DNA of 29,973 bases, from assembly GCA_030432775.1 (NCBI GenBank), contig JAUILO010000003.1, positions 1 to 29,973 of the forward strand, read 5' to 3'. This document shows positions 16,329 through 24,202 of the stretch, piece by piece; positions within the stretch are counted from its first letter, which is position 1; each line of letters starts with the position of its first letter. A model generated the notes under the pieces. That model did not search any database and was not told the origin of the DNA. It saw nothing but the letters and a program-made list of their open reading frames with translations. The DNA is from Alphaproteobacteria bacterium (GTDB taxonomy: Bacteria > Pseudomonadota > Alphaproteobacteria > Micavibrionales > Micavibrionaceae). A program made the translations under genes and the position numbers.

Positions 16329-16723
16329 TATTCAGCATCCTTCTTTGTTGTTTTCTTAGCTGCAGGTTTCTTAGCTGCTGCTTTTTTAGGTTCCGCTTTC
16401 TTAGCTGCTGGCTTTTTAGCTTCTTCCTTTTTAGGTTCCGCTTTTTTCGCTGCAGGAGCTTTCTTTTCTGCCGGCTTAGGATCTGCTGCTTCATCGCCAG
16501 TAATTACGCGCCATGTTTTGCGCTTAGAAATAGGTCTGCACTCTTCAATCTGAACACGATCGCCAATTTTATATGCATTGGCTTCGTCATGTGCCGCATA
16601 TTTGTCGGTTTTCTTCACATATTTCTTATAAACAGGATGCTTGAAGCGACGCTCAACAAGAACTGTAATAGTCTTGTCCATCTTATCGCTAACAACCGAT
16701 CCTTCCAATATACGACGTGGCAT
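16328..16723 (-). CDS. rpsQ: Ribosomal protein S17 with a Lys/Ala/Pro C-terminal tail
   Basis: The S17 core is residues 1-82 (MPRRILEGSVVSDKMDKTIT, then FKHPVYKKYVKKTDKY and IGDRVQIEECRPISKRKTW). Residues 83-131 are an added tail of AEKKAPAAKKAEPKK-type repeats ending KKTTKKDAE. Typical S17 is 80-90 residues long. The tail is highly basic, so it may reach along rRNA. It shares a 29-base identical DNA stretch with the tail of the neighbouring rpmC. The stop overlaps the rplN start. Confidence 0.97.
   Translation of the reverse strand: MPRRILEGSVVSDKMDKTITVLVERRFKHPVYKKYVKKTDKYAAHDEANAYKIGDRVQIEECRPISKRKTWRVITGDEAADPKPAEKKAPAAKKAEPKKEEAKKPAAKKAEPKKAAAKKPAAKKTTKKDAE
16344..16372 (+). repeat. 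29-bp direct repeat, copy in the rpsQ tail
   Basis: Bases 16344-16372 are identical to 16787-16815 in rpmC. Both code for part of the KKPAAKKTTKK tail near the stop codon in the same frame. Either one tail was copied from the other or gene conversion keeps them alike. Confidence 0.85.
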
Positions 16724-16755
16724 ATCTCTACTCCTATTTACGATCCGCTTCCGGC

Positions 16756-17091
16756 TTATTTATCAGCCTTCTTAACGGTCTCCTTTTTTGTTGTTTTCTT
16801 AGCTGCAGGTTTCTTGGCTGCGGCCGCTTTTGGTTCTGCTTTCTTTGCAGCAGGTTTCTTCGCTACAGGAGCTTTTTTAACCTTGGCCGATTGTTGTACA
16901 TCAACATTGCCCTTTTCTGCAAGTATTGTTTTAATTTGGGCCACTTTACGGCGCACAGTGCGAATTTGCGCTGTGTTGCCGAGCTGCCCTTGTGACAACT
17001 GAAAACGTAAGTTTAACTGCTGTTTCTTCAAAGCCAGCAATTCTTTTGTCAGTTCGTCTTCTGTTTTTAATCTTAAATCTACAGCCTTCAT
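16756..17091 (-). CDS. rpmC: Ribosomal protein L29 with a Lys/Ala/Pro C-terminal tail
   Basis: The L29 core is residues 1 to about 66: MKAVDLRLKTEDELTKELLALKKQQLNLRFQ (two-helix hairpin; family mark LRFQLSQGQLGNTAQIR). L29 lies at the tunnel exit and contacts trigger factor and SRP in other bacteria. Residues 69-111 add a basic tail (KKAPVAKKPAAKKAEPKAAAAKKPAAKKTTKK). The usual length is about 65. The tail closely matches that of S17, encoded next in line. Because of the location of L29, the tail could lie near emerging chains; that is inference. Confidence 0.96.
   Translation of the reverse strand: MKAVDLRLKTEDELTKELLALKKQQLNLRFQLSQGQLGNTAQIRTVRRKVAQIKTILAEKGNVDVQQSAKVKKAPVAKKPAAKKAEPKAAAAKKPAAKKTTKKETVKKADK
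16787..16815 (+). repeat. 29-bp direct repeat, copy in the rpmC tail
   Basis: Identical to 16344-16372 in the rpsQ tail. The flanking tail sequence is similar but not identical, including synonymous differences. Confidence 0.85.
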
Positions 17092-17118
17092 GGCTCTTTC
17101 TCCTTAAATACTCGACTC

Positions 17119-17532
17119 TTAGCTGCCAACGCGGCTAACGAATTTAGTGTCGATTGGTAATTTCGCAGCAGCCAAAGACAATGCTTCTCTTGCTACTTCT
17201 TCTGAAACGCCTTCAAGTTCGAATAAAATACGGCCAGGTTTGACACGACATGCCCAATATTCGACAGAACCTTTACCTTTACCTTGACGAACTTCCAATG
17301 GTTTTTTCGAAACAGGAACATCAGGGAATATACGGATATATACTTTACCTTGACGTTTCATGTGACGTGTCATTGCTCGTCTAGCTGCTTCGATCTGACG
17401 CGCTGTAATACGCTCAGGGTTCAAAGCTTTCAAACCAAATGCTCCAAAATTCAACTGAGTGCCACCTTTGGCATTACCATGAATGCGGCCCTTATGTTGT
17501 TTTCTAAATTTCGTCTTTTTTGGACTTAACAT
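17119..17532 (-). CDS. rplP: Ribosomal protein L16
   Basis: 137 residues from MLSPKKTKFRKQHKGRIHG, with GTQLNFGAFGLKALNPERIT, RQIEAARRAMTRHMKRQGK and the C-terminal KLPIDTKFV. It contacts A-site tRNA near the peptidyl transferase centre. The 27-base gap to rpmC and 63-base gap from rpsC fit the S10 operon. Nothing is odd. Confidence 0.98.
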   Translation of the reverse strand: MLSPKKTKFRKQHKGRIHGNAKGGTQLNFGAFGLKALNPERITARQIEAARRAMTRHMKRQGKVYIRIFPDVPVSKKPLEVRQGKGKGSVEYWACRVKPGRILFELEGVSEEVAREALSLAAAKLPIDTKFVSRVGS

Positions 17533-17595
17533 CGTTCTATCTCTCTTAAATCAGATAATTTAAATCTTCTTCTATTTACTTTTCAATCAAGCTGC

Positions 17596-18303
17596 TTACT
17601 TGCGAGGTGCTCCGCCACGTTGTTGTGGAGCGCCACCTTGGCTTTCTTGAATTCTTTTGTCACGGCTCATTGGATCGTGCTCCATAATGTCGCCTTTGTA
17701 GATCCATACTTTAACGCCGATAATACCGTATGTTGTCAAAGCTTCGGAAAAACCGTAATCCAAATCAGCACGTAGTGTGTGTAGTGGAACGCGTCCTTCA
17801 CGGTACCATTCTGTTCGCGCGATATCTGCGCCGCCCAAACGACCAGACACTGCAATACGAACACCTTCAGCACCAAAACGCTGAGCTGATTGAACAGCAC
17901 GTTTCATGGCACGACGGAAAGATACACGACGCTCTAGCTGTTGACATACACCTTCAGCTGCTAGCTGAGCATCAATCTCTGGCTTACGAATTTCAATGAT
18001 GTTCAATGAAACATCGCTACCGGCACGTCGAGACAAATCTTTACGCAAAGTTTCAATATCCGCACCTTTTTTACCAATAATAACGCCGGGACGAGCAGTA
18101 TATACCGTAATCGTAGTGTTCTGTGCTGCACGCTCGATAATCACTCTACTGATACCAGCTGCTTTCAGATGCTCTTTAATGTATTCACGTAGCTTAAGGT
18201 CCTGCAGAAGTTTGTCTGCATAATCCTTACCTGCGAACCAACGAGAGTCCCAAGTTCTGTTAATACCTACGCGTAATCCGATCGGGTTAACTTTTTGTCC
18301 CAT
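17596..18303 (-). CDS. rpsC: Ribosomal protein S3
   Basis: 235 residues, MGQKVNPIGLRVGINRTWDS at the start; the KH domain loop reads GVIIGKKGADIETLRKDL, and the C domain contains RRVSFRRAMKRAVQSAQRFGAEGVRIAVSGRLGGADIAR, of which RLGGADIAR is diagnostic. S3 lines the mRNA entry tunnel with S4 and S5. The C-terminus ends in a Gln/Gly/Arg-rich tail. Spacing to rplV is 23 bases. Confidence 0.98.
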   Translation of the reverse strand: MGQKVNPIGLRVGINRTWDSRWFAGKDYADKLLQDLKLREYIKEHLKAAGISRVIIERAAQNTTITVYTARPGVIIGKKGADIETLRKDLSRRAGSDVSLNIIEIRKPEIDAQLAAEGVCQQLERRVSFRRAMKRAVQSAQRFGAEGVRIAVSGRLGGADIARTEWYREGRVPLHTLRADLDYGFSEALTTYGIIGVKVWIYKGDIMEHDPMSRDKRIQESQGGAPQQRGGAPRK

Positions 18304-18326
18304 AATTCAATCCTATCTTGTCTTTT

Positions 18327-18701
18327 CTATTCTGCGCGTTCTCTTACAACAATATTGATACGGCTAAAGTGCTTCTCAATCTTTGCTGCTCGGCCACGTG
18401 CTCTTGCACGAAAACGTTTCATCTTAATTGACTTACCTACTGTTGCTTCAGCAACATATAGACGGTCAACATCAAGCCCGTGGTTGTTCTCTGCGTTTGC
18501 AACAGCAGATTGAAGAACCTGTTTCACATCATGTGAGGCGCGACGTGGGTTGAATTCTAAATCGATCAACGCACGATCCACTTTCTTTCCACGAATAGTT
18601 TGCGCAATCAAATTCAGCTTCTGAGCACTACCGCCAATATATTTGGCTGTTGCTCTGGCCTCGTTATCTGCAACGCGTCTACCGTTAGCTGCTTTACTCA
18701 T
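18327..18701 (-). CDS. rplV: Ribosomal protein L22
   Basis: 124 residues. The core includes NLIAQTIRGKKVDRALIDLEFNPRRASHDVKQVLQSAVANAENNHGLD, of which QSAVANAENN is the recognisable family mark, then the tunnel-loop region MKRFRARARGRAAKIEKHFSRI. The beta hairpin narrows the exit tunnel and is where macrolide-resistance changes arise in other species; I see no obvious deletion. It lies between rpsS and rpsC. Confidence 0.98.
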   Translation of the reverse strand: MSKAANGRRVADNEARATAKYIGGSAQKLNLIAQTIRGKKVDRALIDLEFNPRRASHDVKQVLQSAVANAENNHGLDVDRLYVAEATVGKSIKMKRFRARARGRAAKIEKHFSRINIVVRERAE

Positions 18702-18732
18702 CGTCTTAATCCTTCTCTTCTCGCCTTAGGCG

Positions 18733-19011
18733 TTAACCTCTTTTGGCTTTTTTATCAGCGCCGTGGCCATAATATGTGCGTGTCGGTGCGAACTCGCCTA
18801 ATTTGTGACCGATCATCTGATCTGTTACAAGCACAGGAATGAATTTTTTCCCGTTATGAACACCAAATGTCAAACCAACAAACTGTGGCAATATCGTTGA
18901 ACGACGTGACCATGTTTTAACCATATCCTTTTTGCCACCTGTCAAAATTGCTTCTACTTTCTTAAGTAGATGACGGTCAACAAAAGGTCCTTTCCAAACA
19001 CTACGAGCCAT
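18733..19011 (-). CDS. rpsS: Ribosomal protein S19
   Basis: 92 residues with MARSVWKGPFVDRHLLKKVE at the start, TWSRRSTILPQFVGLTFGVHNGKKFIPV, and GHKLGEFAPTRTYYGHGADKKAKRG at the end. It is the normal length and sits in the small-subunit head with S13. It lies 19 bases after rplB. Confidence 0.99.
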   Translation of the reverse strand: MARSVWKGPFVDRHLLKKVEAILTGGKKDMVKTWSRRSTILPQFVGLTFGVHNGKKFIPVLVTDQMIGHKLGEFAPTRTYYGHGADKKAKRG

Positions 19012-19030
19012 ATCTCTTCTTTCCTATTTC

Positions 19031-19861
19031 TTATTTTTTCGCATTACGGCGGCGGATAATAAATTTATCAGTCGCTTTGTTCTTACGTGTTTTGTAACCC
19101 TTAGTCGGCACACCCCAAGGTGTCACTGGATCGCGACCACCTGATGTACGGCCTTCACCACCACCATGTGGGTGATCAACAGGGTTCATGACAACACCAC
19201 GTACTGTCGGGCGTTTACCGAGCCAACGGTTACGACCGGCTTTACCTTTGTTTGTGTTCATGTTGTCCGGGTTTGATACAGCACCTACTGTTGCCATACA
19301 TTCCTGACGAACGACACGAAGCTCACCAGATGTTAGTTTGATCTGTGCATAGCCCTGATCACGACCAACAAGCTGTCCATATGTCCCTGCAGCGCGGCAC
19401 ATTTGTGCGCCTTTACCTGGTTTCATCTCAATATTATGGATGATTGTACCAACAGGCATGTTTTTCAAACGCATCGCATTACCAGGCTTCACGTCTGTTT
19501 TCTCGTCAGCAACAACTTTATCGCCAGCGCTCATACGTTGTGGAGCAATAATGTAACGCTTTTCGCCACCTTCAAATTCGACTAGAGCAATAAAGGCTGT
19601 ACGGTTCGGATCATATTCCAAACGCAAAACTGTACCTTCAACACCGAAGTTATCACGTTTCCAATCGATTACGCGGTATCTTTGTTTGTGACCACCACCA
19701 ATATGACGTGTCGTGATACGACCTTTATTGTTACGGCCGCCTGTTCTCTTCTTCCCTTCGGTCAAAGATTTCTCAGGCTTGCCTTTCCAAATATCCTTAC
19801 GATCAACTGTTACCAGTTGACGGCGGCCATTTGATGTTGGTTTGTATGTTTTCAAAGCCAT
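19031..19861 (-). CDS. rplB: Ribosomal protein L2
   Basis: 276 residues, MALKTYKPTSNGRRQLVTVD at the start. Hallmarks are GRNNKGRITTRHIGGGHKQRYR and NPVDHPHGGGEGRTSGGRDPVTPWG, which carries the conserved His near the peptidyl transferase centre. L2 is needed for subunit joining. The 68-base space before it, after rplW, holds nothing I recognise. Confidence 0.99.
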   Translation of the reverse strand: MALKTYKPTSNGRRQLVTVDRKDIWKGKPEKSLTEGKKRTGGRNNKGRITTRHIGGGHKQRYRVIDWKRDNFGVEGTVLRLEYDPNRTAFIALVEFEGGEKRYIIAPQRMSAGDKVVADEKTDVKPGNAMRLKNMPVGTIIHNIEMKPGKGAQMCRAAGTYGQLVGRDQGYAQIKLTSGELRVVRQECMATVGAVSNPDNMNTNKGKAGRNRWLGKRPTVRGVVMNPVDHPHGGGEGRTSGGRDPVTPWGVPTKGYKTRKNKATDKFIIRRRNAKK

Positions 19862-19929
19862 CTGTTTTGCCCTTCAAACTCTTTCTGTTTTAATTCTATT
19901 TACTTAAACCCCGGTCCTATCGTTTATTT

Positions 19930-20247
19930 TTAAACGCCAGATCCAAAATCAATCATTTGACCATCAACCAAAGTAACAATCGCTTTTTTGAAATCGCTGC
20001 GACGTGCAACGATACCTTTTGTGCGCTTTGTTTTACCTTTTTGAACGATCGTGTTTACACCTTTAACCTGCACATCAAACAATGTTTCAATAGCAGATTT
20101 AATCTTTGGCTTCGTTGCAGATAGAGGCACTTTAAAAGTGACCTGACCATGCTCGGAACCCATCATAGATTTCTCGGTCACAACAGGGTGACGAATGATA
20201 TCATACATCCACTCTTGTGCCTGAGTTTTTGTTTTCGCTTTAGCCAT
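19930..20247 (-). CDS. rplW: Ribosomal protein L23
   Basis: 105 residues with YDIIRHPVVTEKSMMGSEHGQVTFKV, where the HPVVTEKS motif is typical, and KAIVTLVDGQMIDF near the end. L23 is the tunnel-exit docking site for trigger factor and SRP. The N-terminus MAKAKTKTQAQEW is a few residues longer than usual. It starts 5 bases after rplD. Confidence 0.98.
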   Translation of the reverse strand: MAKAKTKTQAQEWMYDIIRHPVVTEKSMMGSEHGQVTFKVPLSATKPKIKSAIETLFDVQVKGVNTIVQKGKTKRTKGIVARRSDFKKAIVTLVDGQMIDFGSGV

Positions 20248-20252
20248 AGTTA

Positions 20253-20876
20253 CTATCCTTTCAACTTTTCTGTCAGATCTGTAACAGCTTGTGTAGTAAG
20301 CACAAGTGTGTCACGACGCAGAATGTCATACACGTTAGCCGCTTTAGACGGAAGAACGTCAACCAAAGGAATGTTTGCAACTGCTCTTGCAAAGTTCACA
20401 TCGATTTCTTCGCCACCAATAATAACTGCAGACTCAATGCCCATTTTCTTCAGCGCATCAGCCATAGGCTTTGTTTTGTGTGATTTAATAGCTTCGCTAT
20501 CAAGCACAATCAACTTGCCGCTCTGACCTTTAATAGACAACACCATTTTCATAGCAAGACTGCGAATTTTCTTCGGCATGCTTGTAGAATGGCTGCGTAG
20601 TTGTGGGCCAAATACTACTCCACCACCACGGTCCTGAGGACGTTTCAAATCACCAGCACGTGCACGGCCAGTTCCTTTTTGACGCCATGGTTTCTTACCA
20701 CGACCGGAAACTTCGCCACGCTCTTTCACTTTATGTGTGCCAGCGCGTCTTTTATCCAACTGCCATGTTGTAACTCTGTGAAGAACATCAGGCTTAACTT
20801 CAACATCAAACACTGATTTCTCTAGGGTTACTTCCCCGGCATCTTTATTTTCTAAATTTTTAACTGCAACCTTCAT
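20253..20876 (-). CDS. rplD: Ribosomal protein L4
   Basis: 207 residues. The long loop reads VSGRGKKPWRQKGTGRARAGD followed by GGGVVFGPQLRSH, the conserved segment that lines the exit tunnel. In enterobacteria L4 represses the S10 operon; there is no sign here that tells whether it does so. It starts 2 bases after rplC and ends 5 bases before rplW. Confidence 0.98.
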   Translation of the reverse strand: MKVAVKNLENKDAGEVTLEKSVFDVEVKPDVLHRVTTWQLDKRRAGTHKVKERGEVSGRGKKPWRQKGTGRARAGDLKRPQDRGGGVVFGPQLRSHSTSMPKKIRSLAMKMVLSIKGQSGKLIVLDSEAIKSHKTKPMADALKKMGIESAVIIGGEEIDVNFARAVANIPLVDVLPSKAANVYDILRRDTLVLTTQAVTDLTEKLKG

Positions 20877-20878
20877 GG

Positions 20879-21697
20879 CTACTCACCTTTTTCTTCTGGC
20901 TTTTTCTCTTCAGCTGTCTCGGCTTCCGCAGGTGCTTGCGCTTCTACGTTTGCTTCTTCAACTGTCTCTTCGACCACAGCTTCTTCAGTTGCAGCTTCTT
21001 CAACTGCAGCAGGAGCCGCATTACTTGCTACTAGACCAGCCGGGAATGGGACACCTTCTGGTAGAGCCTTTTTCTCTGCGTCTTTGATAAAGACCCAACC
21101 AGATTTAGGTCCAGGCACTGCACCTTTAACCAAAACCAAATTGTCTTCCTCATCAATAGCAATCACTTGCAAGCTTTGTGTAGTAACAGTCGCATCACCC
21201 ATGTGACCGGCCATTTTCTTACCTTTGAAAACTTTACCCGGATCCTGACACTGACCTGTCGAACCATGCGCTCTGTGTGAAATAGACACACCGTGAGACG
21301 CTTCCATACCACCGAAGTTGTGACGTTTCATCGCACCGGCAAAACCTTTACCGATAGAACGACCTGTCACATCAACATACTGGCCAGGAAGGAAATGGTT
21401 ACAACCAATTTCAGCACCAAGCTCCAGAATATTCTCTGGATTCACACGAAACTCAGCGACTTTTTTCTTAGGCTCAACTTTAGCCTTAGCGAAATGACCG
21501 CGATTTGCTTTCGAAGTTCTTTTTACCTTGGCTTTACCGGCACCGAGTTGAACAGCTACATAGCCGTCTCTCTCCTGGTCCCGAATAGCAACCACTTGGC
21601 AATTATCAATTTTAAGCACTGTGACTGGAATGTGTTTGCCATCTTCATCAAAGATCCTTGACATTCCTTCCTTACGTGCAATGACGCCTGTTCTCAT
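20879..21697 (-). CDS. rplC: Ribosomal protein L3 with an acidic C-terminal tail
   Basis: 272 residues. The L3 core (to about 226) starts MRTGVIARKEGMSRIFDEDG and includes KRHNFGGMEASHGVSISHRA and GSTGQCQDPGKVFKGKKMAG, with the Gln in GQCQ that PrmB methylates in other proteobacteria. Residues 227-272 are a Glu/Ala-rich tail (AAVEEAATEEAVVEETVEEA). Usual L3 is 205-240 residues. The negative tail contrasts with the positive tails on L29, S17 and L30 of the same operon. It lies 50 bases after rpsJ. Confidence 0.97.
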   Translation of the reverse strand: MRTGVIARKEGMSRIFDEDGKHIPVTVLKIDNCQVVAIRDQERDGYVAVQLGAGKAKVKRTSKANRGHFAKAKVEPKKKVAEFRVNPENILELGAEIGCNHFLPGQYVDVTGRSIGKGFAGAMKRHNFGGMEASHGVSISHRAHGSTGQCQDPGKVFKGKKMAGHMGDATVTTQSLQVIAIDEEDNLVLVKGAVPGPKSGWVFIKDAEKKALPEGVPFPAGLVASNAAPAAVEEAATEEAVVEETVEEANVEAQAPAEAETAEEKKPEEKGE

Positions 21698-21747
21698 CGT
21701 CCTATCCTCAAATTAAAGTTTTAAAACTTAACTTTCCTAGTTATCAA

Positions 21748-22077
21748 TTACGCAGCAGCTGACTGATCCATAATCTTAATTTCAACATCAACACCAGCAG
21801 GTAGATCCAGCTTCATCAAAGCATCAATCGTCTGTGGAGTTGGCTCAACAACATCCAGCAATCTCTTGTGAGTCCGCATTTCAAACTGGTCCATCGTCTT
21901 TTTGTGAACGTGCGGGCTACGAATAACCGTAAATTTTTCAATACGGGTTGGTAGCGGAACTGGACCACGAACTTGTGCGCCTGTTCTTTTTGCTGTGTTC
22001 ACAATCTCGGCTGTTGATACATCAAGAATGCGATGATCAAATGCGCGTAGACGAATTCTAATGCTTTGCGTTTCCAT
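21748..22077 (-). CDS. rpsJ: Ribosomal protein S10
   Basis: 109 residues, METQSIRIRLRAFDHRILDVS, then TGAQVRGPVPLPTRIEKFTV and KKTMDQFEMRTHKRLLDVVEPTPQTIDALMKLDLPAGVDVEIKI; the motif FEMRTHKRL is diagnostic. S10 also acts in transcription antitermination as NusE. It is a few residues longer than most at both ends. It starts 11 bases after tuf, so it depends on the tuf promoter. Confidence 0.98.
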   Translation of the reverse strand: METQSIRIRLRAFDHRILDVSTAEIVNTAKRTGAQVRGPVPLPTRIEKFTVIRSPHVHKKTMDQFEMRTHKRLLDVVEPTPQTIDALMKLDLPAGVDVEIKIMDQSAAA

Positions 22078-22088
22078 TGTTTCTTACC

Positions 22089-23264
22089 TTACTCAACGAT
22101 TTTTGATACAACGCCAGCACCAACAGTACGGCCACCTTCGCGAATAGCGAAACGTAGACCTTCACTCATGGCAACCGGTGCAATCAGCTCAACGCCGAAA
22201 CTTGCATTATCGCCAGGCATAACCATCTCTGTACCAGCTGGTAACTGTACTTCACCTGTTACGTCCGTTGTACGGAAGTAAAACTGTGGGCGGTAGTTCG
22301 CGAAAAATGGTGTGTGACGACCACCTTCATCTTTTGACAGAATGTATGCTTCCGCTTCGAACTTCGCGTGTGGCTTGATTGAACCAGGCTTACATAAAAC
22401 CTGACCACGCTCAACTTCTTCACGCTTTGTACCACGAAGTAGTGCACCAACGTTGTCGCCCGCTTCACCACGGTCAAGCAACTTACGGAACATCTCTACA
22501 CCTGTACAAATTGTTTTCTGTGTATCACGAATACCAACAATCTCGATCTCGTCGTTCACGTTCAATACGCCTTGCTCAATACGGCCTGTTACCACTGTAC
22601 CACGACCAGAAATTGAGAATACATCTTCGATAGGCATCAAGAATGCCTGATCAACAGCACGCTCTGGCTGTGGAATATATGAATCAACCGCTGCAAGCAA
22701 TTCTCTTACCGCGTTCTCGCCAATCTCAGGATCACGACCCTCAACAGCTGCCAGCGCTGAACCTTTAATGATAGGAATATCATCACCAGGAAATTCGTAT
22801 TCGCTTAGAAGTTCACGTACTTCCATTTCAACCAATTCCAATAGCTCTTCATCATCAACCTGATCCACTTTGTTCAAGAAAACAACAAGCGCAGGAACAC
22901 CAACCTGACGTGCAAGTAGAATGTGTTCACGTGTTTGTGGCATTGGACCATCCGCTGCGTTCACAACCAAAATACCGCCATCCATCTGCGCAGCACCGGT
23001 GATCATGTTCTTCACATAGTCTGCGTGACCTGGACAGTCTACGTGTGCGTAGTGACGGTTCTCTGTCTCATACTCAACGTGTGCTGTTGAAATTGTAATA
23101 CCACGAGCCTTCTCTTCAGGCGCTTTGTCGATGTTATCAACACTCTCGCCAGCTCCAAAGATCTTTGCAATCGCGGCTGTCAATGTTGTCTTACCATGGT
23201 CAACGTGACCAATTGTTCCAACATTCGCGTGCGGCTTGTTACGCTCAAATTTCTGTTTACTCAT
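22089..23264 (-). CDS. tuf: Elongation factor Tu
   Basis: 391 residues. GTPase motifs: G1 GHVDHGKT (19-26), switch-I ARGITIS, G3 DCPGH (76-80), G4 NKVD (131-134), G5 GSALAA. Domain 3 holds GGRHTPFFANYRPQFYFRTTDVTG and ends REGGRTVGAGVVSKIVE. EF-Tu brings aminoacyl-tRNA to the ribosome. It is the first gene of the block; rpsL, rpsG and fusA, which usually precede it, are not upstream. I see no change at the kirromycin-site residues I can place. Confidence 0.99.
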   Translation of the reverse strand: MSKQKFERNKPHANVGTIGHVDHGKTTLTAAIAKIFGAGESVDNIDKAPEEKARGITISTAHVEYETENRHYAHVDCPGHADYVKNMITGAAQMDGGILVVNAADGPMPQTREHILLARQVGVPALVVFLNKVDQVDDEELLELVEMEVRELLSEYEFPGDDIPIIKGSALAAVEGRDPEIGENAVRELLAAVDSYIPQPERAVDQAFLMPIEDVFSISGRGTVVTGRIEQGVLNVNDEIEIVGIRDTQKTICTGVEMFRKLLDRGEAGDNVGALLRGTKREEVERGQVLCKPGSIKPHAKFEAEAYILSKDEGGRHTPFFANYRPQFYFRTTDVTGEVQLPAGTEMVMPGDNASFGVELIAPVAMSEGLRFAIREGGRTVGAGVVSKIVE

Positions 23265-23362
23265 TTTACAAGTTCCTCATCTCTCTTGTTAGTCAGTGCT
23301 ACACATCAAATCCAAGAACAATTCTTTAAATCGAATGTGAATGTTCAATATTCAAGTCCGGC

Positions 23363-23368
23363 ATTATA
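23363..23368 (-). promoter_or_regulatory. Probable -10 box of the tuf-S10 operon promoter
   Basis: A perfect TATAAT on the minus strand lies about 100 bases before the tuf start. At 16-18 bases upstream the sequence (TGGAAA region) is only a weak -35 match. The gene-free 270 bases between tuf and the next gene, and the need for a strong start here, support it. Confidence 0.55.
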
Positions 23369-23533
23369 CCGCCTACAACCATAATTTCCAGTCATTTAAG
23401 AGAGTTAATCACGCCTGTCAATGGGTTTTTAGTCCAGAAGCCTTTTAGCAGGCAAAAAAAGTAGGAAAAACACATTTTATGCAAATTCGAAAAACGGCAA
23501 ACGCCATATTCAGTCTCGATATTTACAGAAAAC

Positions 23534-24043
23534 CTAGCGATGCACCGTTGGTCCGAGTTTAACAAAGCCACGAGTCTTTTCAGGGGCATTAGCCGGATAA
23601 ACACGGCCTGTAGATTCGTCCAGAACAATCGGGTTGGACGGGCTGCAATCCCCGAACAGATATTTCATCTTTTTCATCTGAAGCGCATGTTTTAACATAC
23701 CTTCTTCGAGTTCGACGTCAATCTGGCCCAGCGGCTCGCGAAACGTATCGGGGTTTTGGTCGTCTTCAGCCGTATGCAGGTAAAAATCACCGGTATCGAC
23801 ATCCAGAGAAACAGAATCACCTTTGCCAAAATCAACTGCATCAAGCTGTTTTGCAATTTCGCGTACACGCGGCTGGCTTATGAAATCGGCCACATTGGTT
23901 TGTATGCCGCCGCTGCCTGTTACCTCAACAGAATACGGAATAATGTGGCGGCCATGTTTGGTCGTCATTGTACCGTCATCATTCATCCGTGGATCACGTC
24001 CGATTATTTTATGCCAAATAGATTTAAGCTTTTCCCCAAGCAT
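23534..24043 (-). CDS. Unknown soluble 169-residue protein
   Basis: I do not recognise a family. The product begins MLGEKLKSIWHKIIGRDPRM, has no membrane segment or signal peptide, and is acidic in its middle (LDVDTGDFYLHTAEDDQNPD). A conserved-looking end reads VLDESTGRVYPANAPEKTRGFVKLGP. It stands alone, with tuf beyond it and the channel gene divergent, so it probably has its own promoter in the 159-base gap. Codon use looks like that of the neighbours. Confidence 0.75.
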   Translation of the reverse strand: MLGEKLKSIWHKIIGRDPRMNDDGTMTTKHGRHIIPYSVEVTGSGGIQTNVADFISQPRVREIAKQLDAVDFGKGDSVSLDVDTGDFYLHTAEDDQNPDTFREPLGQIDVELEEGMLKHALQMKKMKYLFGDCSPSNPIVLDESTGRVYPANAPEKTRGFVKLGPTVHR

Positions 24044-24202
24044 AATGGTATTCCCTATTTTATATTTGTATTTTTTATTTACAAATTCACCTATTGTATA
24101 CCACCTCCGCTCAAGACAAAAAAGCGCAATCTTATTGGCGGATATTGTGGGATTGCGTCTATTTCAGCTTTCAGATTACAAAAAAACGGTTATATTGATG
24201 TC

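Noticed and set aside
16321..17000. Plus-strand hydrophobic frames opposite the rpsQ and rpmC tails
   Set aside because: They are the reverse complement of Lys/Ala codons, which reads as Phe/Leu/Ala-rich protein, and have no ribosome-binding sites.
23415..23457. GCCT/AGGC pairings beside a T-run near 23450 as a terminator for the unknown gene
   Set aside because: On the minus strand the T-run comes before the stem, not after it, and the stem has only four pairs.
23756..24202. Long N-terminal extension of the MscS-type protein
   Set aside because: The frame is open, but it overlaps the unknown gene on the other strand, crosses an A/T-rich promoter-like gap and does not resemble the family. 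The ATG at 24203 is used.
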